Assembly: GCA_019828595.1 (NCBI GenBank)
Contig: JAHQRK010000002.1
Span: 2,728,001-2,792,000 of the forward strand
From: Aphanomyces cochlioides
Taxonomy: Eukaryota > Oomycota > Saprolegniomycetes > Saprolegniales > Verrucalvaceae
Direction of reading: 5' to 3'
DNA length: 64,000 nt
In this document: piece after piece, positions 33,498-45,387 of the stretch
Layout: each line of letters starts with the position of its first letter
How positions within the stretch are numbered: the first letter of the stretch is position 1
Notes under the pieces: model-generated
The model's database searches: none
The model's input: the letters and a program-made list of their open reading frames with translations, nothing else
What the model was told of the DNA's origin: nothing
Position numbers and translations under genes: made by a program

Positions 33498-34514
33498 ATG
33501 GCATACGTCGTGGAAGTCGAGCCAAGGATTCATGTCAATTCCGTGGCTGGAACAGCTTCTTGCTGCTACGTGGCGAGCTTGAACATTGCATTTGATATGG
33601 GCGTCAACTTCCTTCAAGCAGTCTCGCAAGACAATGTCTTCATCACGCACGGACACATCGATCACATCCAAGCCATTGCGGCCCATGCTGCAGAACGCTC
33701 CTTGATCGGCATGAGTCCAGCGGCGTACTACGTTCCATCGCACTTGGTGCCTCATGTAGAACAGATCATGGCTAGCTTTAGTGCTATGCAAGAAGTAAGA
33801 GTCTTCCAAGTCATCCCATCAAGCCTGTCGACGTCCTGTAGAGTCCAATTCCAGCCAAGATTGTCGGAATCGAAGCTGGTGCATCAATACAAGTGTCGTC
33901 AAAAGTTATCGTCAAGGCCTTCCCGACAGTCCATCGTGTTGCAAGCTTGGGCTACGTAGCGTACGCCTTATCCAAATCGCTGAAGCCTGAATATGTCGGA
34001 CTTCCTGGGCGAGAGCTTGGTGCATTGCGGAAACAAAACGTCGAGATTGAAAATGTTGTCCAGACGCCAGTAGTAGCGTACACGGGCGACACGACGATCG
34101 ATTTCTTTGACCAGGAGGACGTCGCGAACGATTTCATGCGTGCTGAAGTGCTCGTGACGGAGGTATGCCATGATTCTTGCTGCCATTTCATGACAGGATC
34201 TGTAGTGCACGTATGCTGACGATGGCACGGACGAGGACAAAGCAACAAGTCGAGGCCACATTCATCTTGGCCAAATTGCAAGACGATTCGACCTCTTTCG
34301 AAACAAAGCGCTCGTCCTGACGCATTTTTCAGCACGCTACAGCTTTCGCCAAATCTGCGAGACCGTCGCGGCACGCTTGCCATCAGACAAGGACGACCCC
34401 ACGGTCTTTGTAGCTTACGGAGAATCTGTCGCGTGCTTGCATGATGAAAATGCGTGGCAGAGCAGTAGAACGAAAGGCGGCGGCAAAGAAAGTTTACCCA
34501 ATGTAGCCTTCTAA
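33498..34514 (+). CDS. RNase Z-like metallo-beta-lactamase hydrolase, three exons
   Basis: Short-form RNase Z (tRNA 3' processing endonuclease) or close relative. Exons 33498-33794, 33842-34162 and 34206-34514 give 308 residues. The zinc site is visible: THGHIDHIQAI (about residue 53), the aspartate in VVAYTGDTTIDFF, and a late His in LVLTHFSARY. Introns are 47 and 43 bases. Length is close to ELAC1-type proteins. The stop is 12 bases from the stop of the convergent NUP50-like gene. Role in tRNA processing is family knowledge; other members of the superfamily act on other phosphodiesters. Confidence 0.85.
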
Positions 34515-34526
34515 ATATACTACTCC

Positions 34527-35648
34527 TCAATCTACCTGTTGGATGAGCTGTTGCAGCTTCTCTGCGTTCTCGACCGAATCGAGTCGGATGGCAAACGTCG
34601 TCACAGTTGATGCATCCACGAGGACAGTCACGATCAAGCTCTTGCCTTTCGGAAGCACATTTGGGACAGACGACAGGCGAGCGTTCAAAAGAAGCTGCGT
34701 GCCTGCCTTAAAGTCACTCGTCGCTCGACGCATGACGAGGCGACCACGGGACGATTTGTCCTTCGGTTGAAGAACCTTGAGTGGTCCTGCGCCACACTCG
34801 ATGTATTCCTTATCGACAAGTTTGTACAGCTTGGCCGTGAGCTACACGAAGGTCAATACATTGGAAGAGAGACCTGTGAGACGTACATGGATCAACACAT
34901 CTTCGTTTTCTTCACCGGTGCTATGATGATAGTCCTTTGGCAAGTCGACTTTGGGGATGACCAAGTTTTGGATTTCCACCTTGTCCGCCTACCCAAGCAA
35001 TAAATCGACGTGAAAAGTGTCAAGACGACCTCAGTGTTTAGAAACTCGGCGTTGTTTTCATTTGCTTCCGTCCAAGATGAGACTGGGGGGGACTCCTTGT
35101 CTTCGACATCGTCCTCCGATGATGTTGTTGGTTTTGAAAATGTTGTTCCGAAACCACTCGATCCAAAGCTTGATCCAAAGCCCGATCCAAAGCCCCCTCC
35201 AAATCCTGTCGACGACGCCTTGGTACCAAATCCACCACTAGCAAACGCTGCAAAGCCCGTCGTCTTGTTTGCAGTCACAGCCTACAAATATGACCTTCAG
35301 CTGGGTAGACATGGTAAACGTCCCACCTGGAATGGATTTGTGTTGGCAAATGCCGAGAAACCTCCGAACGCAGGTCCAGTTGATGCAACCTATGTGTAGC
35401 ATATCGCCATTGATGAAGTAGCTCGAAAATCATACCTTGGTTGCTTCCTTGCGAGGACTTGTATGCGGCTTTTTGCTGGGACTTTCAGGAATGACATCAT
35501 TTCCGCTAGATCCAGTCGGTTCTTCGTCGTCGTCGTCGTCTTGGTGATCCACCCCGTCGAAGCCTGCCGTGTTCACACGCGGACGCTTCGGCACTGGCGA
35601 CTTGGATGCCGATGCTTTGGCGGGGGATGACGGAGGAGCAACGTTCAT
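34527..35648 (-). CDS. NUP50-like nucleoporin with FG region and Ran-binding domain, five exons
   Basis: Exons 35648-35436, 35389-35327, 35281-35030, 34988-34887 and 34841-34527 are all whole codons and give 314 residues. N-terminus has a basic NLS-like stretch (KSPVPKRPRVN) and acidic run. The middle has FG-type repeats (TGFAAFASGGFGTK, GFGSGFGSSFGSSGFG). The C-terminal 130 residues form a Ran-binding domain: LTAKLYKLVDKEYIECGAGP, KDKSSRGRLVMRR, LLLNARLSS. In other eukaryotes NUP50 helps release cargo from importin-alpha at the nuclear basket. Introns 41-46 bases. Confidence 0.87.
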
Positions 35649-35877
35649 CGGAATGGTCAAGATTGGTGTGGTCGGTGGCCGGCCCTATTGGAGGAAATGA
35701 TTGGCTCGTTCCACTCAATACTGTTATTCGAATTAAAATATCTTGAAGTTTGTATGTTAAGTTGAATTAAATAATTTAATGGAATTTATCCAAGGAAATT
35801 GGCCTCAATCCACGGATAGGCAACGGAAGTAATGCTTACTTCCTACCCAACGTCTCACCGACATGGGTCAAGCTCCA
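35649..35877. other. short AT-rich spacer
   Basis: About 230 bases, 5' flank of the NUP50-like gene. Nothing else seen. Confidence 0.4.
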
Positions 35878-36703
35878 TCAAAGGCTTGGAGTATTCGCAG
35901 GCCGGAGCACTGTCTGAGTCTCCGCTTCGACCTGTTGAGGCTTGAGAAACCGGTGCTCGGAAGGTCGATCACCATACATGTAGGGTGTTTCCACCGAAGG
36001 CGCCGAAGCCCGAGGCACGAGAAGAACTGTGTCACAGTCAAAATACCCATCGGCACTTCGAGCTCTGCATGAAGCGCAGGATTCCATGGCGGTTGTAAAC
36101 CTCCGTGGAGTGAGGAACATGCTGGAGCCTACTGGATGAACGGCCACAGCCTGGTATGGCCTTGCGATCTTTTCAGTCGTGTAGTGGTCAGCGACAGCTT
36201 TGTATGGGCGAGGAAGGAGGACTCGGTTGAGAACTAGTGCGGGAGGTGGATTTGTTGGATATGTGGTGACACTTCTCGACTCTGGCGATGGGCTACGCTG
36301 TTTGCCTGACGGCGCTGCTGTGGATTCGCGAATCCATTGCGCATCCTAGAGGAAATCTTTACTCATGAAGTGTACGCATGCCTGGATTGTCAACCTCCCA
36401 CTGCTCGTCTCCATCTTCATATTGAATAAAGTAGCCTTGGTGGGGGTCATATCTTCGCACAATGCCTTGAAACCACGCGTCGTCATCTTTCCAGTACACT
36501 TGGACCGCCGCGCCAACACCAAAAGCAATTGTCTGGGCCTTGGCCGGACTCGGAGCTTCAAACGAGTCGTTCTCGTACGAGCTCTCATAGACGGTCTCAA
36601 TGACCTTCCTGGGCGATGGCTCTCTGCGTGGAGACCTCGATCGACTGATCGACGCCACGTCGTCTTCGACAAACTCCTCGAAAGACTCGTCGTAGTCGCT
36701 CAT
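35878..36703 (-). CDS. Tudor-like domain protein, two exons
   Basis: Exon 1 36703-36376, exon 2 36317-35878, 255 residues. Residues 1-60 are acidic then Ser/Arg rich (SISRSRSPRREPSPRK). A Tudor-like or Agenet-like domain covers about residues 60-108: GVGAAVQVYWKDDDAWFQGI, VRRYDPHQGYFIQYEDGDEQ. Such domains bind methylated Lys/Arg or act in RNA or chromatin complexes. The C-terminal half has no recognised domain. The 58-base intron uses gtacac at 36375 and an AG at 36318; an acceptor three bases further is possible. The intron choice is the only one I found that keeps the frame open. Confidence 0.68.
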
Positions 36704-36866
36704 CGCGATGCCCTGGCTGTGAACTTTCGAAAGTAACTGCTGTCGGTTTTGTCATTCTGACATTTATTGGAAATGACGTGGCATTCCCTTGACCCTTCTA
36801 GAAAAACCTTTGACATTTAATATTCAAGTAAACAGATTGTTAGACTTGATATTTGATTAGGTGATC

Positions 36867-36885
36867 ATCCGGATGTTATCCGGAT
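36867..36885 (+). promoter_or_regulatory. paired ATCCGGAT palindromes upstream of the phosphotransferase gene
   Basis: ATCCGGAT at 36867-36874 and again at 36878-36885, 11 bases from start to start and 41 bases before the ATG at 36926. Same box as upstream of the CAP gene. About one helical turn of spacing would suit a dimeric factor; that is an inference. Confidence 0.45.
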
Positions 36886-36925
36886 AGCTCGTGGAGTGGT
36901 GTTGAAATCATCAACCTGTGCAAGC

Positions 36926-39900
36926 ATGGGCAAGGCGCCACCTGGACGTCAATCCAAGCAGCTGCGGGGCGCTCCACCGGCAGAATCGGACTTTCCCATT
37001 GAAGAGCTTGAGCGTCTTCAAGCCATGCAAGCGCCTGTGCAGCAGAATTCATGGAAACCATGGGCAATTGGTGCCTTTCTTGTCTTTGTCGCGCACCTTA
37101 CGATCGCGCTTGTGATGCTCCAAGATGCAGATCCAGGGTACTTTTACAATGTCCGCTACGCTAACATTGGCAATATTGACTTTGCAAAAGATGCTCCGTA
37201 CATGGGATACCCTGCCATTGATGTAGTGTATACGTGGGTCAATGGATCGGACCCGCGATGGAAACGCGAAAAAGATTACTGGCATCGACGATGGAAGGCG
37301 CAAATCAACGGTGAAATCTTTAACGAGACCGACGAGTCGATTGTCTTTGATGCGTCAGCCGCTGCGACGGAAAATCGCTTCCGCGACAATGAAGAGTTGC
37401 GCTATTCCTTACGATCCATCGAAATGTACGCGCCATGGGTGCGCCACGTCTACTTGGTCACTGATGGACAGATCCCAAGCTGGCTGAATGTAGATTCGCC
37501 TCGCTTGACGATTGTGCCACACCGGGACATCTTTGCCAATCGTTCACACTTGCCGGTCTTCTCGTCGCCTGCCATCGAGTCCAACCTGGACAACATTCCA
37601 GGTCTCTCGTCACTTTTCTTGTATTTCAACGACGATGTCTTCCTCGGCGCTCCTGTCACACCTGAAGACTTTATCTCTCCATCTGGAATTCAAAACATTT
37701 ACCTGTCTTGGGAAGTCCCAGAATGCAGTAGTGGTTGTCAAGAAATGTTACTAGGCAACGGCGTGTGCGATCCGATGTGCAATACGACTGCTTGTGCGTT
37801 TGATATGGGCGACTGCGGTTGCCGTGAAGTTCCCACTGCGGTGCGATTCAGAACGATGACGTGGCAGCCTCACAGATTATTAGGACCCACTAGAGTATGA
37901 TGTCGTGTGTGATCCCCAGACTGCCCCAGCTGAGCCAGTGGCAGAGCCCCCAAAGGCAGCCGAACCAGAAGCCAATCCACTCAACTGCGTCGAGTCGTGT
38001 CCGTGGCTATGGATTGGGGATGGCTCCTGCGATGTCAATTGCAATGTGTCTGCTTGTGGCTACGATGCCGGTGATTGCACCACGAATGCATTGACGTTGC
38101 TTCCATCAGTTGTAGTGGACGCTACAAACGACACCTCGATTGGCATCCAAGTGCCATTGAATGTCGACGCCCTTGTCGTCCGCATCCCCGATCGCTTTGA
38201 CTTTTTCGATCATGCAACCTTCGTCAACGAGGAATTAATCCGACGCGCAGTCCTCCTTGAAGAAAACATGACCCTCGTTTTGATATTTGCTCGACCAGAG
38301 ACGACAGGTGTACTCACCGGAGGTTCTTCGATGAGAATTGAAGGAGAGGTCAACGAGACAACTACCCGATTCACCCTCCATGTTCTACGCGGAGAGCGTG
38401 CAATTACACAAGGCGTGTATACTCTTCCAGGGTCAAATCTCCAAGATTTGCGACTCGGAAGGCTTGTAGATCCAGCCTCGCCTGAGCTTGTCATGTTGAG
38501 CCTTCAAATGCCATACCACGCCGTCGACGACTGGGCAAACTCAATTGTAGCCACAAATTCATGGGCACCATCGCAACCAAGCTTATGTCCACCAATTGCC
38601 CCTGAACCATCCACTACCACCACGGAAGGTGAAGACCCAAAGTATTACTTTTGCATCCTGGATGGTCGAAACTTGAATATGCGTTGGAAGTGGAATTCTA
38701 CTGCCCTCATTGGTACTGAAAATGAATCGCCCTTCTCTCAAGGCAAAATTTGCATCTTCAACGCTGAGCAAAAGCAGTGCATCAATGTCATCCTGTTCGT
38801 GAATTCCTCTAATATCAAGTGGCTATCGCCTGCACTGCCATCCATTGAAAAAGCACCAACATGGACTGGTGTATGGGATGACAAAGAAGATTGTGTCTGG
38901 CTGGATTGGTATTTGAACTCTTTCGGGGTCTTGGTCGGGAATTGCTCCTTTGAATCATCCAAGGAAGAAGAAGCGCAGCCTCCAGCACCAGCTCAACCAG
39001 ATCCTGAAGTGGTCAAGAAAGCCAAAGCTATGTGCTCAAGTATTGCCAAGCGACTCAAACTCCGCAGCGAGGAGGCTTCTTCTGTCTGGACACAGGTACT
39101 AGGCGAAGCTCAAAACGTTTCCTTACTTCGACGATCTAGATGCGTGATGCGGTCCTGTCCGTGAAAACTTTGTTTTATCTGAACACTCTCACTACTTTGG
39201 ATGAGCCTCGCCATCACATGCTGTCTACAGATGACGTGGCAGCCTGCGAGGCATATTTCACAGAGAACGCCGTAGAACTTCCATCACCACCGAAGGATGA
39301 CCATGCTGTGCGGTCGACCGACACGTTTGGTGACTCGTTGCGTTTTGTGAACAAAATCTACAATGCAAAGTTTGGCAAAGTCGATGGCTTTTATCGACGT
39401 CGCGTGCCATCGCATATGCCGCATTTCATCCAGAAGAAGTACTTGACTGAAATGAAGAGCCACTGGGCTGCAGAATTCAACGCAACGTCCAGCCATCGCT
39501 TCCGCCACCCCAAGGACATGCAATTCAGCTTTTCGTACATGTACTATGTCGTCAATCGACACAAAATGCACCCTCCAACGCTTGAAGAAGTATTTGACAC
39601 ATACATTGATATCAACCGGGATGGCATGATTGATGAGCATGAGGCGTTGAGTGTTGCGTCTCTCTTGACCAAAGGTATGCAAAGTTATCTTGTGTTGGGG
39701 TTCATCTGATGAATATGAAGGGGAGCATCCATCGGAAGCTGATATTGAGGCTGTCAAAGCATGCATTACACCGAACACAACGGCGTCTAGTCGTGAGGAA
39801 GTTCGCCGTGAAGGCAAAATCACCATCACGGAAACTACTCAGCCTTATTTAACTTTGGAAAGTCTTCGAGAGTGTAAAAATGTCACCGAGAAGTTGATTC

Positions 39901-40433
39901 AAACTGCCATCGATCGCCTTCCTCCAACACATGCCATGATGTCTGAAAAACAAGTAAGACATCAAACTTAAGTCCGTCTAACTAGTCTTCAGGTGACATT
40001 TCACATGCTGAGCGACCAATACAGGACAGCGTGGAATCAACTACTCAACACGAGAGCCAAGCGGACAAAGTTTATCTGCATCAATGACGACATGAAATAC
40101 CCGTCTGTAGCGGTAAATGCTCTGCGACTTGTGAACTTGCTCAGGTTTGATTAGGTTGGAAACATTTTGAACGATCTCTTCACATCATTGTGGCCACACC
40201 GCTCGCAGTTTGAATTACCCTACCATTTGCAAAATCGATATGGCCACGTCGACGAGTTGGCTGCCGCGAAACGGATGCAATGGATCATTTTTGGTGTCGT
40301 TCTTGCCATCGTGGCCATTATTGTGGCCGCTCTGTGGTGGCCAGAGTCCAGTCCAACGAAAGACGAGAAGAAACCAAGCCAGACTGCCACGTCGTCGTCT
40401 TCAGTTGAGACTGAGCACGGTGATAACGAGTGA
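36926..40433 (+). CDS. GNPTAB: GlcNAc-1-phosphotransferase alpha/beta-like (stealth family), six exons
   Basis: Transfers GlcNAc-1-phosphate to mannose of lysosomal enzymes in animals; stealth relatives also build phosphoglycans. Exons 36926-37840, 37884-39095, 39140-39674, 39721-39953, 39993-40112 and 40155-40433 give 1097 residues. N-terminal anchor [20 protein letters not shown]; stealth region [45 protein letters not shown]; two Notch-like Cys modules ([40 protein letters not shown]); a central beta region; a later stealth part [11 protein letters not shown]; an EF-hand ([12 protein letters not shown]); and a C-terminal anchor [20 protein letters not shown]. Layout matches a type III Golgi membrane protein. 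Introns 39-46 bases. Confidence 0.93.
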
Positions 40434-40998
40434 AATATGTAGTGATCGTATGTGGTCGACGTCCAAAAATCCAATCAGAGTATGAACGAAACGTGGTCTC
40501 ACCTGCAGCTTATAAGCGACAAGTCTCGGGTTATCTCCAAGACCACTTATCGCGATGAGATTATCGACAGCAGTATGCTTGAACAAAGCAATGAAAGAGC
40601 ACACAAGCACGGTGTGAGTCGTGTCTGGATTCGACGATGTGCAACTCAGATAACCTACCGTGTCGAGTTTATTCCGACGATTTCAAATGGTTCCCCAGGG
40701 ACCAGAAGGGATTGACGACCATCAAAGAATAGCTGGCTTCTGTTGTCGGTCGAGCTTGATGCCGATTCGCAATCCCATGTGGGTTTGACACCCAAAGCTG
40801 ACTCCCACCAGTTGACAAGCAGTAGACTTTAACTGTGTACCAACTCGATTTTAGATCACAGCTAGGTCCATCAAGCGGTCGAATCATAGCTACAATCTCA
40901 CAGAACTCTTCGATATTGCTGTCGTATTCTGCACTCCATTCGCGTGTGAGTAACTACGTGGAGGAGCATTATTCGTGAGACCTCATTCTGGTTTTCCC
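40434..40998 (-). other. unresolved minus-strand coding fragments between phosphotransferase and transporter
   Basis: Open minus-strand pieces look coding: WYTVKVYCLSTGGSQLWVSN near 40780, SLLVPGEPFEIVGINSTR near 40670, and DNLIAISGLGDNPRLVAYKL near 40530. Short introns could link them, but I cannot build a full gene or name it. Probably the remnant of another gene caught up in the local duplications. Confidence 0.35.
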
Positions 40999-42744
40999 AT
41001 GTTGTGGCGCTGTCAATCGCGAGATCGCCTCACGTCGTTCTGGTCTGTGGTTGCTCCTGAGAAATCCAACGCTCAAATCGAAGCCGAGCGGTGGATTTTC
41101 GTCGTGCCGTATGCCCCTGGCAAGTACTGCCTCCCGCTCTGCACGCTCACGTTTCAAAGGTGGATGCTCTTTGTCGCGTCGTTTGTGGTCCAGTTTTGCA
41201 ATGGATCGCTCTACGCTTGGTCGATTCTCAATCCTCACATTGACAGCTACATTCAAGGAAGATCGATGGACGCCATGCCACCGCCTCCAAACGGCACTGA
41301 ATCTGGACCACCAGCACAAATGAACAATTCAGTGCCTCCAGATGAGAAGGCCGTCGTAGCTTTTTATATTGCAGCCGGCTTCCTTGGCTCTGCTGCTGCA
41401 CTGCTTGGACCATTCGTCGAGCGCCATGGCCCTCGCCATAGCTTGATCGTTGCGCTTTGTCTCCTCTTTATCGGCCACTGGGTGTCATTCATCTCAATGC
41501 AATACAAGAGCTACGTTGGTCTTTACATCGGCTACGGTGTCTTCTGCGGTGCTGGTTATGGCATTGGTTACATCGCTCCCGTGTCAGCTCTGATGAAATG
41601 AATGGTACTCTACCTCCGTGGCACTGCTGGTGGCTTTCCCGTTTGTGGGTTTGGCCTTGGGGCTGCTGTATGGGGCAACGTGTACGAACCACTCATTACC
41701 GCCGTTGGTATTGATCGCTTCTTCGTGGTATTTGGCTCGATATTGTTTGTTATTCTGCTCGCTTCGTCGTTTGTGCTACGGACTCCACCTCCAAATTATG
41801 TTGTCTCTGGTCGAAATGTCCATGGCGTGAACGTGTCCGTGCCTCCAGCAGACTCGATTTGCGAGAAACTTGAAGGAAATCCCGAGAACACTGAGCGCGT
41901 CAGCATCGTCCTGGAGGATGAAAGAAAAGACCATTACATTAATGTCTTTGACTACCAAGAGCAAGAACTCGGCGAAGCAGAAATTCTCTACCACAACAAG
42001 ATCAAGAACCTCCGAATACGAGAATGCGCCTTCTCCGTCGACTTTGCTTTACTCTACTTGGTCTTCTTTGGCGCCGTCGCGACTGGTATCATCTTGATGT
42101 CGCGAGTCTTCAGCATTGGAAAAGAGGTCTTTCTTCAAGAGGACGACCACTCGATGACACATTTGGTCATGTACTTGTCGATTTGCAACTTTTTGGGTCG
42201 CCTGCTGTGTCCGATTCTCTCCGATGCGTTCATTCGGTTCGCACAGCTCAATCCTGCATTTGGTCGAAAATTCGTCATCGGTCTGCTCTTGGTAGATCAA
42301 GTGGTCGTCTTAGCGCTTCTCAAGTCACTCATCCACGACCCGAGTGCATTTGGCTTGTTTCAAGTGGTGTTGTTCTTCCTCACCTTCTCCTACGGCGGTG
42401 TCATTGGTATCATCCCGTCGCTTTTGACGGACATGTACGGCGTGTACAACTCGGGGACCATGCATGGCATCATCCTCACTGCGTGGTCGATCTGTGCGAT
42501 TGGAGGTGGTCTGACATTCCAGCACTATTTCTTCAAGATCAAAGATTCGTATCCGATGGAGCAGATGCGAGATGGGGAGATCGCAGCGTACATTTTCAAC
42601 TTTCATTGGTTGCTGGTTATTGCTTGCATTGCACTTGCTTTGGTTCCTCTGGTGCGAACAAACCCAGTGGATCGGTTCTATCCAGGTTACCAGTACAGCA
42701 TCTGTGGTCGACCACTCATTCGCTTCACGAAGAAGGACTATTGA
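40999..42744 (+). pseudogene. OFA-type major facilitator transporter, copy 1 (single in-frame stop)
   Basis: Oxalate/formate-antiporter-like MFS protein, 12 predicted membrane segments. Starts MLWRCQSRDRL at 40999. Motifs shared with copy 2: VPYAPGKYCLPLCTL, VERHGPR, GYGVFCGAGYGIGYIAPVSA, then a long loop after segment 6 (FDYQEQELGEAEILYHNK), and GVIGIIPSLLTDMYG. One TGA at 41599-41601 lies where copy 2 has Trp, beside a 3-base insertion; the frame continues unchanged after it. Otherwise intact. Either a recent nonsense mutation or stop readthrough; the former is simpler. Confidence 0.85.
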
Positions 42745-42919
42745 AGTGAGCCGGTCCAACGACTAAGAGCATCTCCACCGGTACACTGAGTTCGACACTA
42801 AATTTGACTTATTTTCAGTGCCGAACTCATTCAGTGCTGAGTTTGAAAAATCAGTGTCGATCGTAAAAACGCTCCATCGGTGCACTGGATTAGAGCACTG
42901 AAACCTTTGGATACTTAGT

Positions 42920-43180
42920 CTGAAACGCATTGAAAAAGAGAGTAAGCAACATGGCCTCAGTGCCCAAATCTTCGACTCGTCTGATGAAGACGACCAGGTA
43001 GCAACAACAGTCTTGCTTCTCGCAAGGCAACATGTCGAGAAATACAGTGCCTCAATGACTCCAAAGAAGTGGGGTGGCTCCAGACGTGGCCGCAAGGCAA
43101 TTCTTCAAAGGAATCATGCAGAAGGTGACCGTCAAATCATTCGAGACTACTTTGGTAGCCTTGGGCACCCTCATAAATAG
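42920..43180 (+). pseudogene. PIF/Harbinger transposase, N-terminal fragment
   Basis: Reads IFDSSDEDDQVATTVLLLAR, then the family entry motif KKWGGSRRGRKAILQRNHAE, GDRQIIRDYFGS, and stops at 43178-43180. The DDE core is entirely missing. Confidence 0.75.
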
Positions 43181-43533
43181 CGCCAACACTCCATGAACTT
43201 GAAAGGCACATTCTTGCCGTTTTTTTCCTTTGTGCGGTCGTAAAACATCTTCTTTGCAGTCTCAAGTATGTCGTCAACACTGGTTCCGCTTTATTGTAGA
43301 TCATGGGCTTCAGCGTAGCAACCGCAAAACTTCCCAACGTGAAGCTTGGTGACAGCAAACTTGGATTCGAGTGCACGGGAAGTTCTCTCAGGCCGATCAC
43401 TGGGTATCGCCGCATTTTATTCGGCAGTCACAGCCTCCCAAAAGGATGAAGAGTTTTGTCCACTTCCCTTGATTGGATCTTCGGAGATCTTGACCCAGGC
43501 ACGGCAGAGTAACTCGTTCTCGGAGCCGGTCAT
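43141..43533 (-). pseudogene. Myb/SANT-like partner of Harbinger, broken
   Basis: Minus-strand piece with three in-frame stops: MTGSENELLCRAWVKISEDP, RTSRALESKFAVTKLHVGKF, SVDDILETAKKMFYDRTKEK, PFKFMECWRYL. The pattern (ALESKF, then KPFKFxxCW) is that of the DNA-binding protein carried by many Harbinger elements. Confidence 0.75.
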
Positions 43534-43576
43534 CCACACAGACATCTTCATCCAAAGTCAAAGACTAGATAACTTA

Positions 43577-45133
43577 CAGTCTGATGCGAAACGTTAAGAC
43601 ACCCCTCTCAAATTACATTTTCTCAATCAATTTTTAAGATATACAATTCTTCAAAGGACCAATTTATTTGTTTTCACATGACGAGTACAAAAAGCTCATT
43701 TCCTTACAAATTGGAAGTCTAACACAAGAGATTTCTAAAAAAATACGATTCACTGGCTGTGCGAAAGGTTAAGACATGTAAGAAAAATCTGTCATATTTC
43801 ATCATTTTCGACGCTGCACGCGACCAGGCAGATCTCATTTGGTGTTTGCATCGCTCCCCCGTGGTCCGAGAATTGTTAATGGGACGTGCTATCCAATTGA
43901 CACCATTCGAGCAAGGCAAAATTGATGTCTGCATCGAGTTTGGAATGAGTGTCAAGCAGACTGCAAAGTTCCTCGGAAGGAGTCGTACAGTCGTTTCAAA
44001 CTATCTCAAGTCTCCTGAAAACTACGGCAAGCGATTTGGTGGAGGCCGTCCCTCAAAACTGTCCGAAGGAGACTTGCGTCTCATGTTCTTCTCCATGAAT
44101 CGCGACCCTGTGTCGGCGGCTCAACTCAAGAATGACTTAAAACTTCCTGTGGATCGTTCAACAATATCTCGTCAATTAAACTCGTCAAAAAAGTTCAAGT
44201 ACACTAAAATGAACAAGGCCCCAAAGCTGACGACTCAACACAAGGAACGCCGATTGCAGTGGTGTGAAGAGAAGGTTGATTTTGGAATGGCATGCTGGTC
44301 GAAAATTGTCTTTTCCGATGAAAAGAAATGGAATTTGGATGGCCCCGACGGCCTTAAATCTTATTGGCATTGCCTTGGCCGTGAAAAAAGTCGTTTTTCA
44401 GCCGTCAAAATGGCGGAGGATCGGTGATGGTGTGGGGTGCAATTTGGGCTGACGGAAAATCCACTTTGGCCTTCCTTGAAGACAAGCAAAATGCGGAGGC
44501 TTACTGCCATACGCTAGAAAAGTTTCTTATTCCTGCTGGACGTCGACACTTTGACAGTGATTACATTTTCCAGCAAGATAATGCTCCCATTCATACGGCT
44601 CGTTTGACTATGGAATTTTTACGCGAGAAAGGAATAGCTCTATTTGGACTGGCCTGCCCTTTCTCCTGATTTAAATCCTATAGAGAATGTGTGGGGATAT
44701 CTAGCCCAGCGTGTGTACAAGAATGGAAAACAATACGCGTCCCAGCTCGAGCTCAAGCAAGCCATTTTGAAGGAGTGGGAGGCGCTAGACAAGCCATACT
44801 TATTTTCGCTTATTTCGAGCATGAAGAAACGCTGTATTGATGTTATCAAAGCGAATGGGTCGACAGTTTCGTATTAATGATAATACAACTCGTTTTCATC
44901 TGCACATCGATCACTATCCTCGAATTCATCGGTATGTCTTATCCTTTCGCACAGTCTCGGAGGATGTGTCATATGTATAACTCAATCCCTGTGACTAATA
45001 TCTCAGAGGAGGCTACATGATAGTCCTTATAATTGCTTAGACTAAGGCCCTTTGTCTTTGTTTGGCTTCATCTCTAATGGTCATTCAGATATCGCACGAA
45101 CTGTTAGGTGTCTTAACGTTTCGCATCAGACTG
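43577..45133 (+). mobile_element. Tc1/mariner transposon nested in the Harbinger element
   Basis: Perfect 27-base inverted ends starting cagtctgatgcgaaacg; TA on both sides (43575-43576, 45134-45135). Encodes a DD34E transposase related to, but clearly different from, the one at 1927. Younger than the Harbinger element that it interrupts. Confidence 0.94.
43879..44877 (+). pseudogene. Tc1/mariner DD34E transposase, two frameshifts
   Basis: Starts MGRAIQLTPFEQGKIDVCIE with a helix-turn-helix (SVKQTAKFLGRSRTVVSNYL) and GRPSKLS hook. Catalytic blocks: IVFSDEKKWNLDG, FQQDNAPIHTA, and SPDLNPIENVW 34 residues on. Frameshifts lie near 44405 (before RQNGGGSVMVWG) and near 44645 (before WPALSPDL). 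C-terminus DVIKANGSTVSY. The terminal repeats are perfect although the gene is broken, so it may have been moved by another copy. Confidence 0.9.
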
Positions 45134-45387
45134 TATAATTGTATGGTATACTTTAAATCAGCATAAAAACCAAACTCAGTGTCGCCTTTCAACACTGAGT
45201 TCTGGCCTTGGAACTCAGTGTCGAGGGGCCAAAATCCAGTGCCCTGACTTTTAAACCCAGTTTCAGTGCGGGATTCAGTGTACCGATGGGGCTGAATTCA
45301 GTGTCAACTCCACACTGAATCCGGATAACCAAAACTCAGTGCCAAACTCAGTGCACCGCTGGAGATGCTCTAAGCTAGCGATAATCC

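Larger units (their letters stand above)
42767..45370. mobile_element. PIF/Harbinger derivative with nested Tc1/mariner
   Basis: Ends are inverted: gagcatctccaccggtacac at the left and, reversed, gagcatctccagcggtgcac at the right. TAA flanks both sides (42764-42766, 45371-45373), the 3-bp target expected of PIF/Harbinger. Inside are the 5' part of a Harbinger transposase and the Myb-like partner gene in opposite orientation, meeting near 43160, so the transposase 3' part was lost. A Tc1/mariner element occupies 43577-45133. Without it the element is about 1.05 kb. Confidence 0.88.

Noticed and set aside
35500..35560. Short repeat of cgtcgt in exon 1 of the NUP50-like gene as a microsatellite feature
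   Set aside because: It is just an Asp/Glu-rich coding run (DDDDDEE) of normal length.
41599..41601. Programmed TGA readthrough in transporter copy 1
   Set aside because: No conserved context or structure seen, and copy 2 has Trp there. Kept only as an alternative.
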